A DNA stretch of 64,000 bases, taken from the NCBI GenBank assembly GCA_934511365.1, contig CAKSWC010000003.1:116321-180320 (forward strand). Reading direction: 5' to 3'. The stretch comes from an uncultured Eubacteriales bacterium. GTDB taxonomy: Bacteria > Bacillota > Clostridia > Oscillospirales > Acutalibacteraceae. Shown here piece after piece: positions 7,576 to 16,536 of this stretch. Under the pieces are notes generated by a model, which had not been told where the DNA came from, did no database searches, and worked only from the letters and a program-made list of their open reading frames with translations. The translations under genes and the position numbers were made by a program. Numbering within the stretch: position 1 is the first letter of the stretch; every line of letters starts with the position of its first letter.

Positions 7576-10088
7576 TTTTTCACCCCATAAAAGAAAACAC
7601 TTTTTGAATCAATATTAATTGATTGAGTTGAAAGGTTTCTAGCTATTTGATAAAACTTGCGATATTTTTCTGTTGCAAAAAAACTGATTTGAATTTGAGT
7701 TAGTTTCATTTGCTGTTTTGGTATTAGCACTGCAACTGATCCATCAGGCACAAGCCCAGTTTTATTGCAAATTACACGTGGATTATATGTCATATTTGGT
7801 GTTAAGTATACATTTAAATCATCAATATACTTTGCAACAGCAAAATCCTGACATATTTCAGGTTCAATAAATGAATCATAACCTTCTATACTTAAAATTG
7901 AACCATCATCTTGTATGTTACGTGCTTTTATAACTCTTAATGAACCTTTTTTTCTTTCGGATGTTGTGTTCTTTTTAGTAATTTGTCTGTCTCTAAAAAC
8001 ATCAAACACATCCAACTTTAATTCTTCAGCAACAGCATCAAAATCGTTATTTCGATATATGATGAAATAAGGGAAACATGTGTCTGTGATATAACTCTGT
8101 TTCTGGGTGATTCTAAAATTATACTTCATATTATATACAAAGGTATCTGCAGGTTTTTTTCTGTTTCTTACAACTAAACACATTGTTTCAATAGATAATC
8201 CGCTGAAACCATACCGTCCAAAATCAATAATACTTTCTATTTTTTTGCTTCTGAGATAATCTCTTGTTTGATCAAACTCTCCGGATGATAAAAGCGTTTT
8301 GTTCAATACGAGCGCAGTGCAATCTGAAACTCTCATACACTTCTCTAAAAACATTTCTGAAAGATTCTTTGTTACTGTATTTACATTTTGAGATATACTT
8401 TGAAGAACGTCTGTAGAGGGATTCTTCAATTTTGAATATGGTGGATTTCCTATTGCTAGATCGTATTCTCTATCAGGTTCATATGTTAAAAAGTTTTGAT
8501 GAAAAATCCTAATAGTAAAATTTACAGGTATTTCTATTTTATTAAGAAGTAGTTTAAGAGTAGCTATGCTATCTGCGTCAATTTCTACTAAGTCAATGTT
8601 TACTTGTTTTGTTCCTTCATATCTTTTGATAATAAACGGGATAAAACCTCCTGCTCCTACAGACGGTTCAAGAATGGATATTTCATCTTTTTTGAAATCT
8701 GGTAGGACATCAACTATTTCGTTTACAATGAATTTATTTGTATAGTAAGCTGAATTTTCCTCACGCTTAGCGTTACACAATTCTACTACACGCTGTAATT
8801 CTGGAAGCTCTAATTGTTCAGGATTATCAATAATAAACTGATTCAACGCTTCTCTTGAATCCAGCGAGTACCGAACAACGAAGCGATTAATATCAGTAGG
8901 AGTAATTTTTTTCCTTGTGAGTTCTTTCTTGATTTTGGATGCAATCTGCCGCATGATTATAGTAGGAACAGCTTCACCTATGCATTGACGTATATTTACT
9001 TCGTTTTCCTTATATATTTTCCTCTTTTCTCCTTCTGATAATTCGTTAAGCTGATCAAGCGAGTAATCAACCCAACGAAACTCAGCGGGAATATTCATCA
9101 TTTCCATAAGTTCCCTTATAGAGAAAACACGATCTTCAACAGGGTGAACTGTATTCTGTGCAGCTAGCTGATCGTTTCTGGTATGAATACACTGAACAAA
9201 TCTATCCCATTTTTGACGAGTATATTTATCTCGATTTTTCTTTACATTCTCTACGATTTCGCCATTTATTATTCTGTGAGGACGGTTTTTAGGGTTAGCA
9301 TTATCAAAAGCAGATTCCCCTTCTTTGAGATTATGAATCCAATCCCTCATTTTTGTGTCATAAGTTCTAAATGCATGATAGAAGTCGTTTGCTGATATTT
9401 CGCCCCATTGAAGCTCTGCATATTTCCCATCCCCAATTACTTCTCTCAAAGTTTTCTCACTTGTAAACTCTGGAAATAAATCATATGGAGTAAAGGTGTT
9501 GCGATACTCTTTGTCTATTCCGATAACCAATGTCCTTGTACGAGAAGAATTTGCTCCGTAGTTCATAAAATTCAATACTTTGCCGGTAATAATATAATCT
9601 TTTCCTAGCGTATCCCGAATAAAGTCTCCAATACGAACTAAGTCATCATTAGGGGTTATACAAAATGTCTTCTGAAAGGCTTGAACATTTTCAAAAATAA
9701 AAATTCTAGGTTTAATACGATTAATGATTTCAACAGATTCAACTACCAAACTGTTCCTATTAATGTCAGACTTATTCTTTTTGTGATTGATAACCGAAAT
9801 ACCTTGGCAGGGAGGAGTAGCTATTACTACGTCAACACGATCATTGCCACGATGTTTCCACGCATCAATTTCCGCATATATTTTATTCTTCACCTCATCT
9901 TTTGTAATATCACCGTCGATATATCCAGTATCATACTCACATTTTTTGTTATACTTCTGAACTTCTAGACGCCGATTAATTAATTCATTTGTAAGGATAC
10001 ATTGATAGTCCTCTTGCTTAAACCCATAGCAGCCCACACCAGCTGAACTGAAAAGGCTAATATATGTTAAGCTTTTATCTTTTAGCAT
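7572..10088 (-). CDS. Fused cytosine-C5 / adenine-N6 DNA methyltransferase
   Basis: An 838-residue two-headed modification enzyme. Residues 1 to ~385 form a complete C5-cytosine methyltransferase: motif I LFSSAGVGCYGF, motif IV PPCQG (92-96) with the catalytic Cys, motif VI ENV (133-135), motif VIII NSSRTR (180-185) and motif IX/X CIGEAVP. Residues ~400-838 form an N6-adenine methyltransferase: YTNKFIVNEI, motif I LEPSVGAGGF (473-482) and motif IV NPPY (548-551). By family, one enzyme would methylate C on one strand and A on the other of an asymmetric site, protecting it from the HNH nuclease. It has its own promoter and a TAGGAG site before ATG 10088. Base composition is AT-rich relative to the chromosome. 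Confidence 0.9.
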   Translation of the reverse strand: MLKDKSLTYISLFSSAGVGCYGFKQEDYQCILTNELINRRLEVQKYNKKCEYDTGYIDGDITKDEVKNKIYAEIDAWKHRGNDRVDVVIATPPCQGISVINHKKNKSDINRNSLVVESVEIINRIKPRIFIFENVQAFQKTFCITPNDDLVRIGDFIRDTLGKDYIITGKVLNFMNYGANSSRTRTLVIGIDKEYRNTFTPYDLFPEFTSEKTLREVIGDGKYAELQWGEISANDFYHAFRTYDTKMRDWIHNLKEGESAFDNANPKNRPHRIINGEIVENVKKNRDKYTRQKWDRFVQCIHTRNDQLAAQNTVHPVEDRVFSIRELMEMMNIPAEFRWVDYSLDQLNELSEGEKRKIYKENEVNIRQCIGEAVPTIIMRQIASKIKKELTRKKITPTDINRFVVRYSLDSREALNQFIIDNPEQLELPELQRVVELCNAKREENSAYYTNKFIVNEIVDVLPDFKKDEISILEPSVGAGGFIPFIIKRYEGTKQVNIDLVEIDADSIATLKLLLNKIEIPVNFTIRIFHQNFLTYEPDREYDLAIGNPPYSKLKNPSTDVLQSISQNVNTVTKNLSEMFLEKCMRVSDCTALVLNKTLLSSGEFDQTRDYLRSKKIESIIDFGRYGFSGLSIETMCLVVRNRKKPADTFVYNMKYNFRITQKQSYITDTCFPYFIIYRNNDFDAVAEELKLDVFDVFRDRQITKKNTTSERKKGSLRVIKARNIQDDGSILSIEGYDSFIEPEICQDFAVAKYIDDLNVYLTPNMTYNPRVICNKTGLVPDGSVAVLIPKQQMKLTQIQISFFATEKYRKFYQIARNLSTQSINIDSKSVFFYGVKK

Positions 10089-10124
10089 AACTATACTCCT
10101 AACGGCTGAAAATAGTACAAGGAT

Positions 10125-10153
10125 ATTATAGCAGAATAATCAATATTTTTCAA
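10125..10153 (-). promoter_or_regulatory. Sigma-A-type promoter for the restriction-modification genes
   Basis: On the minus strand, TTGAAA (10148-10153), a 17-bp spacer and a perfect TATAAT (10125-10130), about 40 bases before the methyltransferase ATG. The R-M unit can therefore be expressed independently of the STAND gene upstream. Confidence 0.75.
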
Positions 10154-10209
10154 ATGAATGATTACACATTTTTTATGAACACGTGTTTTAAGTGCTCATA
10201 AAATACTAT

Positions 10210-13200
10210 TTAGTATCCTCTCAGTATTTCTCTTATTTCTACATCTTTAGCATACAGATTCAAGTTGTCTATCTTATCTTTGATATATTGTTTGTGTTCC
10301 AAATACTCTATGCCGTGTATTTCTTGGGATAATTTGTTCAAGAATTCAATTTTATTATGAATCAATGGGACCTCGCTACCTGACCAAGAACAAAAACTTG
10401 AAAACAATGGAAGACCTTTAAAGTTTTCTATGCTTTTATCACACTCCAGATAGAGTTTGATGTACGTGATTCTTTGAGCATCTGTCATTTTTGATATGGA
10501 ATCAAAAAGGCTCCTCATATATATGTCGTTCGAATAATACTTTTTTATAAAATTGCAAAGAAAAGCATTAACCTTTTCTTTGTCTTTATAAGCATTTATT
10601 ACATCAAAGAATTCTGTTAATTCATAGTGAGGATAATCAATTCTTTCTTTAATGACATCGGCAATATGTTCAAATGAAGCGCAAAACTCATCTGTTTCAA
10701 ACAACTTAGTTATATGATCTGAATGATCCCTAAAATCACGATGCTTTTGTTTGATTATTGTAAATAAATAATTATCTAGAAAAGCTTTATTATTTTCAAA
10801 TAATATTTTAAAGTATAGACCGTGATAATCAAAGTATCTTTCATAGGATAACTCAAACAGATAAATTTGCTCTAATAAATCCATTTTAGTTGAAAACAAT
10901 TCAAGCACATCGGAAACAGGGGTTATTCCATCGTGAAAAAGAAAGCTAAAATAAATATGGACAATAAATGGACTTGCTTGTTTTTTGTTTAGAATAATTT
11001 TACAAGTTTTAATAAAGATATCGGGATCTATAGATTTGAACTTTGTAACAAAAACTATTCTTCTAAAGCCAGACGAAGTAATCGCTTTATCTGAATCATC
11101 GAGAAGAAAAGAATAAAAATCTTCAATGGTATTTTTCTGTATCTTATCATTCGGAAAATGATAAAAGTAAAAATAAATCCATTCGTTTTTCTGAGTGTAT
11201 TCATTCGCTTTGAGTAATCGTAATACATCTTCAGGCTCCATTAAGCTAAACAAGTACTCAATAATTTTTGTTGGAGAGAGTTTGGCTGGTGTATCGACTT
11301 TAAAATAATACTCTACTGTCTCTACAAAATAGATTTTGTATTCATATAGAATATCAAATAGAAGACTTAATCCTTCTGATATTTCATATTTATTATTAAT
11401 GCAAGATTCATTACAAACATCAATTATCGAACAAATTGCAGAAAAATCAGCATTTCTAATCATTTCTTTAATTTTGCCCTTACGGACGATGAGTTCATCA
11501 TCAAACTCTTTATATTTTAGCTTATTCTCACCTTTGATTGTTTTATATATTTTAAGGATATACGAAGATAAATAATTCTTAACAAGCGATTGGTCAATAA
11601 ACTTTTCTAGATCGCTCTCCCTCAAAAAAGCTATATAATTATCAACAAGAATACAATCTTCGAGATTGTCCGAATTAAATGAAGAGTCAATTAATCTATA
11701 AATAAATGGGCAATCCGTTTCAATAATCTGATTGCTTTCGTCTGCTCCATCGCCGTATTCTCTTAATATGTCACGAATACATATTTTTGAATCCTGAGTT
11801 AGACATATTTCATATAGTAATGTCCATACTTTTTTTCTTAGATTTACAATCAGCTCACCTCCACGTATGGTAATATAATTAATTGTAAATGATCTTTCTC
11901 CGTTCGATTCTGTCCATTCAAATCGGAATTTTAAAAGGTGTTTAGCAACATCAAAAAACAGATATGTTACAGCTTCGTTTGTCCAGTTTTCAGAATATCC
12001 TTTCAGCTTTTCGAGTAAAAGATTTTCAACACGATACTCAAATCTGTCGGAATACTTATTGAACACTAAACGCTGCTTTATTATTGCATAAAACTGTTCG
12101 TATAAATCCGGTCTTTTCTTATAATATAATAAAAGCAAATCTAATGCTTCAGAATAATTATCACATTGATAAAAACCACCAAGTATTTCAATTACATCAT
12201 CAGTGATAGATTCCGATTGTTTTTCTTTTGATAAATTTTTGTTAAATGGCCTTTCTTCTGATTCATCAATTATTCCTTTAAGAATCAGAAGAGTAGCAGT
12301 TTCATTAACTGGATAAAATGCCTTTACATAATCAAAGAAAACAGATGGATCGTTTTCGGCTAATTCATCCCATACTTTACTTATTTCTTGATTAACATAA
12401 GCTATCATTTCATCAGAGGAAAAGGATATGGTTAAAACATTTACAGACGTTATTGTTTTTGATTGATTGACAGGGAAGTAAACTTTAATGGCATCAGAAA
12501 GAAGGATCAGTTTTTTATCAAAAAATACATATTTCAGAATATAGTTGGATAAGCACTGTTCTGAAATTTTTACTGCCTTTTTAGCATAGATATCAATTAG
12601 CTCGTATGAATGAAGTTTATAAATACTTTCAATAAAGGTTTCTTTGCTAATATGAGAAACGGATAGTAAAGGTTCAATAAAATCCAAATTATCAATATGA
12701 AATGCGTCAACAAAAGCAACTATTCCAAAAGTAATAATTAAATCTTTTTCATCACACAATTTATACTCTTCAATAACCCGACCATAATAATTTTCATATA
12801 ACTTGGACACATCTGCTAATGAAGCTAAAGCGTTTTCTCTTCGTGCTGTTATTCCGGCAATCATAGCTATGCGGGCGTTTCCGTTTGATATTTCAGATAT
12901 TCTTTTAAGATAATGCTGATTTTTAATACCAAGGTTAACTTTGATAATCTCTTCAATCTTTTCTTTATCAAATGGCTTAACTTTTATTATTCCATACCTT
13001 GCAAACTCCATTATTTTTTTATGGACTTCATTGAGTGCGTAATCTCTTACGGTAATAATTATTTTAACAATAATTCCATTTTCTTTTTTTAATAAGTATT
13101 GCAAAATATGTGACAATCCAGCAATTTGGTTTGCGTCATCAACAAAAAGTAAATATTTGCCAGGATGATTTATATGCATTTGAAGTTCTTCATATATAGG

Positions 13201-13929
13201 AAGCGCATTGTCCCTTATACATAGCAGAGTTTCTCCTTGTTCGGAGCTGCGATTTTTAGCGAATTCAACTGCTAATCTTGTTTTTCCTGTTCCTGCGGTA
13301 CCTGATATTACTGCGACATCATATTCTTCTAATACTTCATCAAGCTTTTTTATTTCATCTTCTCGATACAGAAATTCGTTATCTAATGGTGCCGAAAAAG
13401 CTGATGAATCATTTTGTTTAATAAAATCCTCTATGCTAAATATCTGGTTTGTATCATAAGATATTTGCAAATAATCTTTTGCTAAATCTCTTCTTTCGGA
13501 GAAAAGATGATTGGCGATTCTATCTATTCCCCACATATTAAACACAATACTCTTCTCTTCACACATTTCACAAAACTCTTTATGAACCGCAGGTTTTAAA
13601 TTTGAGGATGTATGAAAGTATATGATTTCTGATATATCTTTACTATCAATGCCGGTTTCACTTGAATTTAAGCATTTTTGGATATCATCAGTAATCTTTT
13701 TACGAAGTCCTGTTTGCTGTGTTGTATATTCAACAAAAACATATTTGTTATCCTCATTGATACAATACGTGTCAGGAGTTCCTAGAGTCGTTTTTTGAGT
13801 TCCCGATTGGCTGCCTAGTGAAACAAAATTAGAGTATCCTAATGAATATAGTATTTGATCGCAAATGTTTTGAAAAGTCCCTTGATCCAATTCTAATATT
13901 TTCTGTTTGATTGTATTAATTATCGCCAT
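10210..13929 (-). CDS. STAND/AAA-type ATPase with N-terminal nuclease-like domain, putative defence protein
   Basis: A 1239-residue protein with three parts. Residues ~1-150 look like a restriction-endonuclease fold with GTPD (around Asp 53) and FVEYTTQ (Glu 67), although the usual ExK lysine is replaced. An NTPase core follows with P-loop GTAGTGKT (~210-217) and Walker B-like YLLFVDDAN (~259-267). The last ~850 residues are helical, Asp/Glu- and Lys-rich and contain no recognised domain, as in sensor regions of STAND proteins. ATG 13929 is preferred over GTG 13938 because GAGGTG lies 6 bases before it. The architecture (effector, STAND ATPase, long sensor) and the position beside a restriction-modification pair suggest anti-phage immunity related in design to Avs or nSTAND proteins. 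The specific family and trigger are unknown. Confidence 0.75.
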   Translation of the reverse strand: MAIINTIKQKILELDQGTFQNICDQILYSLGYSNFVSLGSQSGTQKTTLGTPDTYCINEDNKYVFVEYTTQQTGLRKKITDDIQKCLNSSETGIDSKDISEIIYFHTSSNLKPAVHKEFCEMCEEKSIVFNMWGIDRIANHLFSERRDLAKDYLQISYDTNQIFSIEDFIKQNDSSAFSAPLDNEFLYREDEIKKLDEVLEEYDVAVISGTAGTGKTRLAVEFAKNRSSEQGETLLCIRDNALPIYEELQMHINHPGKYLLFVDDANQIAGLSHILQYLLKKENGIIVKIIITVRDYALNEVHKKIMEFARYGIIKVKPFDKEKIEEIIKVNLGIKNQHYLKRISEISNGNARIAMIAGITARRENALASLADVSKLYENYYGRVIEEYKLCDEKDLIITFGIVAFVDAFHIDNLDFIEPLLSVSHISKETFIESIYKLHSYELIDIYAKKAVKISEQCLSNYILKYVFFDKKLILLSDAIKVYFPVNQSKTITSVNVLTISFSSDEMIAYVNQEISKVWDELAENDPSVFFDYVKAFYPVNETATLLILKGIIDESEERPFNKNLSKEKQSESITDDVIEILGGFYQCDNYSEALDLLLLYYKKRPDLYEQFYAIIKQRLVFNKYSDRFEYRVENLLLEKLKGYSENWTNEAVTYLFFDVAKHLLKFRFEWTESNGERSFTINYITIRGGELIVNLRKKVWTLLYEICLTQDSKICIRDILREYGDGADESNQIIETDCPFIYRLIDSSFNSDNLEDCILVDNYIAFLRESDLEKFIDQSLVKNYLSSYILKIYKTIKGENKLKYKEFDDELIVRKGKIKEMIRNADFSAICSIIDVCNESCINNKYEISEGLSLLFDILYEYKIYFVETVEYYFKVDTPAKLSPTKIIEYLFSLMEPEDVLRLLKANEYTQKNEWIYFYFYHFPNDKIQKNTIEDFYSFLLDDSDKAITSSGFRRIVFVTKFKSIDPDIFIKTCKIILNKKQASPFIVHIYFSFLFHDGITPVSDVLELFSTKMDLLEQIYLFELSYERYFDYHGLYFKILFENNKAFLDNYLFTIIKQKHRDFRDHSDHITKLFETDEFCASFEHIADVIKERIDYPHYELTEFFDVINAYKDKEKVNAFLCNFIKKYYSNDIYMRSLFDSISKMTDAQRITYIKLYLECDKSIENFKGLPLFSSFCSWSGSEVPLIHNKIEFLNKLSQEIHGIEYLEHKQYIKDKIDNLNLYAKDVEIREILRGY

Positions 13930-13962
13930 ATATTTCACCTCGTTTGAATCTGTTTTGTTTTA

Positions 13963-14880
13963 TTAAATTATATCATTATCTTTTTGTTCCCGCAACAAGT
14001 ATAACAGTTTAAAACCAATCTTTTCTATCGCCTTTTCACAAACTCTCTTAGCCGTACTCGCATTACTAAACCCGTGATTGGTAGCGATGTCGGTATAAGG
14101 AAGAGGTTTGGTTGGCTTTTCTTTCGGCTTGCCATTTTCGTCTAAATCATTCTTGTCAGCGTAGCGAGTGCTGAAACACTCCGGGCAAAAGCCGAGGTGC
14201 TGGGCGAGCATTATTTTTTCTGTGTATTCCAAGCTGTCATAGGCTTCATACAGTTTATCATAAAGCTCCTGCTTGAAATAGATATTTTCATGATTGAGTG
14301 AGGAATCGGGAAGAAGAAAATTTGTTGTCTGTTCGTCGTCCTCATCGTTACTCTGAACATCTACATAGTTTTCAGTAAGAATACCGGCTTCAATGATAGA
14401 CTTTGTTTTATCATAGCTTTCACCGATTTGCGCTGCAACCTGAGAAATGGTTTCCTCCGTAAATTCACCGCCTGAATGATTGAAAATATCCATCACTTTA
14501 CGAAGTCGGGCATATTCAAATTCGCTCTGCACGGAATAGCCCGTCCGCATTGTGCGGATATAGGTATGCGCCTCACGCTCCATATACCTCTGAGCATACG
14601 GCAGAAAAGGAGCTATGGAAATATCGTATTTCATCAGAGCCTTACATAAGCCTGTTACAAGGCTTTGCTTTATATCGGCAAAATGTTCTTCCATTGAGTA
14701 TTTATTCCTAAAAAACTTCGCCTTTTCATTTAACGACGGCTCGTAATAGTGTAGGAACCAATAGAAATAATTGTCATCGCCGGTCTGGATATACTGCCAA
14801 ATATACTCCTGCAAATCCCATTCAGGCGGTGGCGGAGTAATGCGGTATATTTCAAATTCTTTTTTCTCGATATGGCTCAC
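13963..14880 (-). CDS. Sigma-70-like RNA polymerase sigma factor of a mobile element
   Basis: A 305-residue protein with sigma-region-2-like sequence in its first half (FADIKQSLVTGLCKALMKYD...FLPYAQRYMEREAHTYIRTM) and a region-4-like helix-turn-helix near the C-terminus (YTDIATNHGFSNASTAKRVCEKAIEKIGF). It carries an inserted CPECF segment with a cysteine pair. It is translationally coupled by ATGA to the upstream DUF6076 gene. Such sigma-like proteins occur in Clostridia integrative elements; by inference it may direct transcription of element genes, but target promoters are not known. Confidence 0.65.
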   Translation of the reverse strand: MSHIEKKEFEIYRITPPPPEWDLQEYIWQYIQTGDDNYFYWFLHYYEPSLNEKAKFFRNKYSMEEHFADIKQSLVTGLCKALMKYDISIAPFLPYAQRYMEREAHTYIRTMRTGYSVQSEFEYARLRKVMDIFNHSGGEFTEETISQVAAQIGESYDKTKSIIEAGILTENYVDVQSNDEDDEQTTNFLLPDSSLNHENIYFKQELYDKLYEAYDSLEYTEKIMLAQHLGFCPECFSTRYADKNDLDENGKPKEKPTKPLPYTDIATNHGFSNASTAKRVCEKAIEKIGFKLLYLLREQKDNDII

Positions 14881-16022
14881 TTTTGCTTGATTCTCCTGTC
14901 CGTTTCTCTATACAAATTCTCACGCTTCATATCCATTTTAAATTGACCGTTAGCGTAGTTGTCATCATACTTTGCTTTTTGCCAATACTCTTTAGCGACT
15001 TTCAGCGCCATTGCAGCAAACTCTGCTGTAATGGTGCTTCTTTTTTGTTCTACACGAATTGCAGAGCAACGGCTCTTGTAAATTGGATTGATAGGGTTAC
15101 CTTCGGAAAGCTCCTTTTCCTTCATCCTCGCCGCATATTTTCGGCAGGAAATTGTTTTTCCTTTCAGCGTATAGGGCGCAATACCGTTGCAATACACCTG
15201 CCGCCTTGCAGAAGTCATCAGGAAATAGCGCTTGCAGATCGGACACCTTTTCGGATAATGACCGTAGTACAAGCCCTCAAAAAAATCCGTGAGGACAAAG
15301 CTGTAGTACTTGTCAAAAAACATTCTTCTCGCCGTAATAATCGTTTTGCTTTTATCCGTTTTACGCATAGCAACATACTCGGATGTCATATAGAGCTTTT
15401 CGTTGCCGAATATATCCAATGCAATCGGTAATAGGTGCGGCTCGTCAAAGCATTCCGCTTCATCAAGTCTGTTACAAAACTCAGTTAAGCCCTCAAATGC
15501 TTCTCTCATATCGATGCTGATACGATCATAGAAAGCCAGTGTTGTCATCATATCATTAAGTAGGTTGTCCGCTGTTTTTTGCTGAACTTTATCTATTTCA
15601 ATCGGGAGCAAATCCAAAGCAGATTCATTGATTCCCATAGCTAATATTTGAGCCTTTGCATTGAAATACTCTCGGATAAATTCAGCGTTGTTCTCTGTGA
15701 AAAGTTCAGCTATTCTAATACACTCTGCTTCAACATCCAGCTTAGTGAACGGTTGCAGTTTAGGCAAGGTTTTTAAGATTTGGTGGATCTCCCACCCGGA
15801 TCGTAAAACATCAGTGTTATCAAGATAACCGGCAGAGATCGTATCGTATAAATGCCAGCTGTATTGTTTGTATATAGCCAACCTAGCCGCCGTATCGTCC
15901 TTATAGTATTGATTCAAAAGGTGCGTAGCGAACGTACCTGCAGGATAAGTTTTATTGCCGATCCGTATTCTTCCGTCACGAAAATCGGCGCTGAAAAAGC
16001 TGATTTTTTCCAAAATCAACAC
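14877..16022 (-). CDS. DUF6076-type mobile-element protein
   Basis: A 381-residue protein of unknown function whose central-to-C-terminal part has a zinc-binding-like motif (PKRCPICKRYFLMTSARRQVYCNG...ISCRKYA), the most recognisable feature of DUF6076 proteins. The N-terminal half is helical with no known domain. It starts at ATG 16022 and its TGA overlaps the ATG of the sigma-like gene, forming a two-gene unit diverging from the Cys-rich VLP/ParM unit. It may act as an accessory DNA-binding or regulatory factor, which is only inference. Confidence 0.65.
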   Translation of the reverse strand: MLILEKISFFSADFRDGRIRIGNKTYPAGTFATHLLNQYYKDDTAARLAIYKQYSWHLYDTISAGYLDNTDVLRSGWEIHQILKTLPKLQPFTKLDVEAECIRIAELFTENNAEFIREYFNAKAQILAMGINESALDLLPIEIDKVQQKTADNLLNDMMTTLAFYDRISIDMREAFEGLTEFCNRLDEAECFDEPHLLPIALDIFGNEKLYMTSEYVAMRKTDKSKTIITARRMFFDKYYSFVLTDFFEGLYYGHYPKRCPICKRYFLMTSARRQVYCNGIAPYTLKGKTISCRKYAARMKEKELSEGNPINPIYKSRCSAIRVEQKRSTITAEFAAMALKVAKEYWQKAKYDDNYANGQFKMDMKRENLYRETDRRIKQK

Positions 16023-16230
16023 CTCCTCACTATCAAGTCTACCAAAACAGGTGTCCCATAAAACTCCCTTTGCTCCGTTTTAGAAGAAATTTTTGAAAAA
16101 TTTTTGAATTATTATTTTCCGTAATATAAAATTATCAGCTTGAATTCTGATTGTTCAGTATTCAAGCCGTTTTTTAGTGTTTTCTTTTTGATTTTCACTA
16201 TGTTTTCTTAAAACCCTAAGTTTTCGGATT

Positions 16231-16281
16231 TTCGTGTATTTAATACAGTAGAGGGACGAAAAGCCCTCCAAAATACACGAA
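16231..16281 (+). promoter_or_regulatory. Leader hairpin abutting the RBS of the Cys-rich VLP gene
   Basis: TTCGTGTATTT (16231-16241) and AAATACACGAA (16271-16281) form a perfect 11-bp inverted repeat with an inner GAGGG/CCCTC pair. The right arm ends inside the AAGGAGG ribosome site (16281-16287), so folding could limit translation of 16296. The 16023-16230 stretch before it is AT-rich and must hold divergent promoters, but I could not assign a convincing pair. Confidence 0.6.
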
Positions 16282-16295
16282 AGGAGGAACAAGCT

Positions 16296-16532
16296 ATGGT
16301 GCTGAAAATTACCGAAGAGCTGTCCGACAGAGTAAACCGCATTGTCCGTCATTCGTGCTGCAACTGCATTGACGACAACTGCCTGTTGCTCGACTACGGC
16401 GAAGAACACAGCTGCGTGCAGCTGATCAGCAAGTACGGCATTTACTGCAACTATCTTTTGAAATGCATATTGCCTGCTCTCCCAAAACTCTACGGCGACA
16501 TACTCGCCTACAACGAAAAACTGAAAGGATGA
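16296..16532 (+). CDS. Cysteine-rich VLP-type small protein
   Basis: A 78-residue protein with a clustered Cys pattern (SCCNCIDDNCLLLDYG, HSCVQLIS, YCNYLLKC) typical of the Cys_rich_VLP family found in Clostridia conjugative and mobilizable elements. The cysteines probably bind metal. The function is unknown. It starts at ATG after AAGGAGG, sits 4 bases before the ParM-like gene and is probably co-transcribed with it. Confidence 0.75.
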   Translation: MVLKITEELSDRVNRIVRHSCCNCIDDNCLLLDYGEEHSCVQLISKYGIYCNYLLKCILPALPKLYGDILAYNEKLKG

Positions 16533-16536
16533 TTTT

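Noticed and set aside
10170..10200. AACACGTGTT palindrome and a TATGAGCAC/GTGTTCATA stem after the STAND gene as a terminator or controller-protein box
   Set aside because: The stem is followed by A, not T, on the gene's strand, and no controller-protein gene is present; too short to call.
15852..16061. Plus-strand frame over the start of the DUF6076 gene
   Set aside because: It overlaps the well-supported minus-strand gene completely and has no family features.
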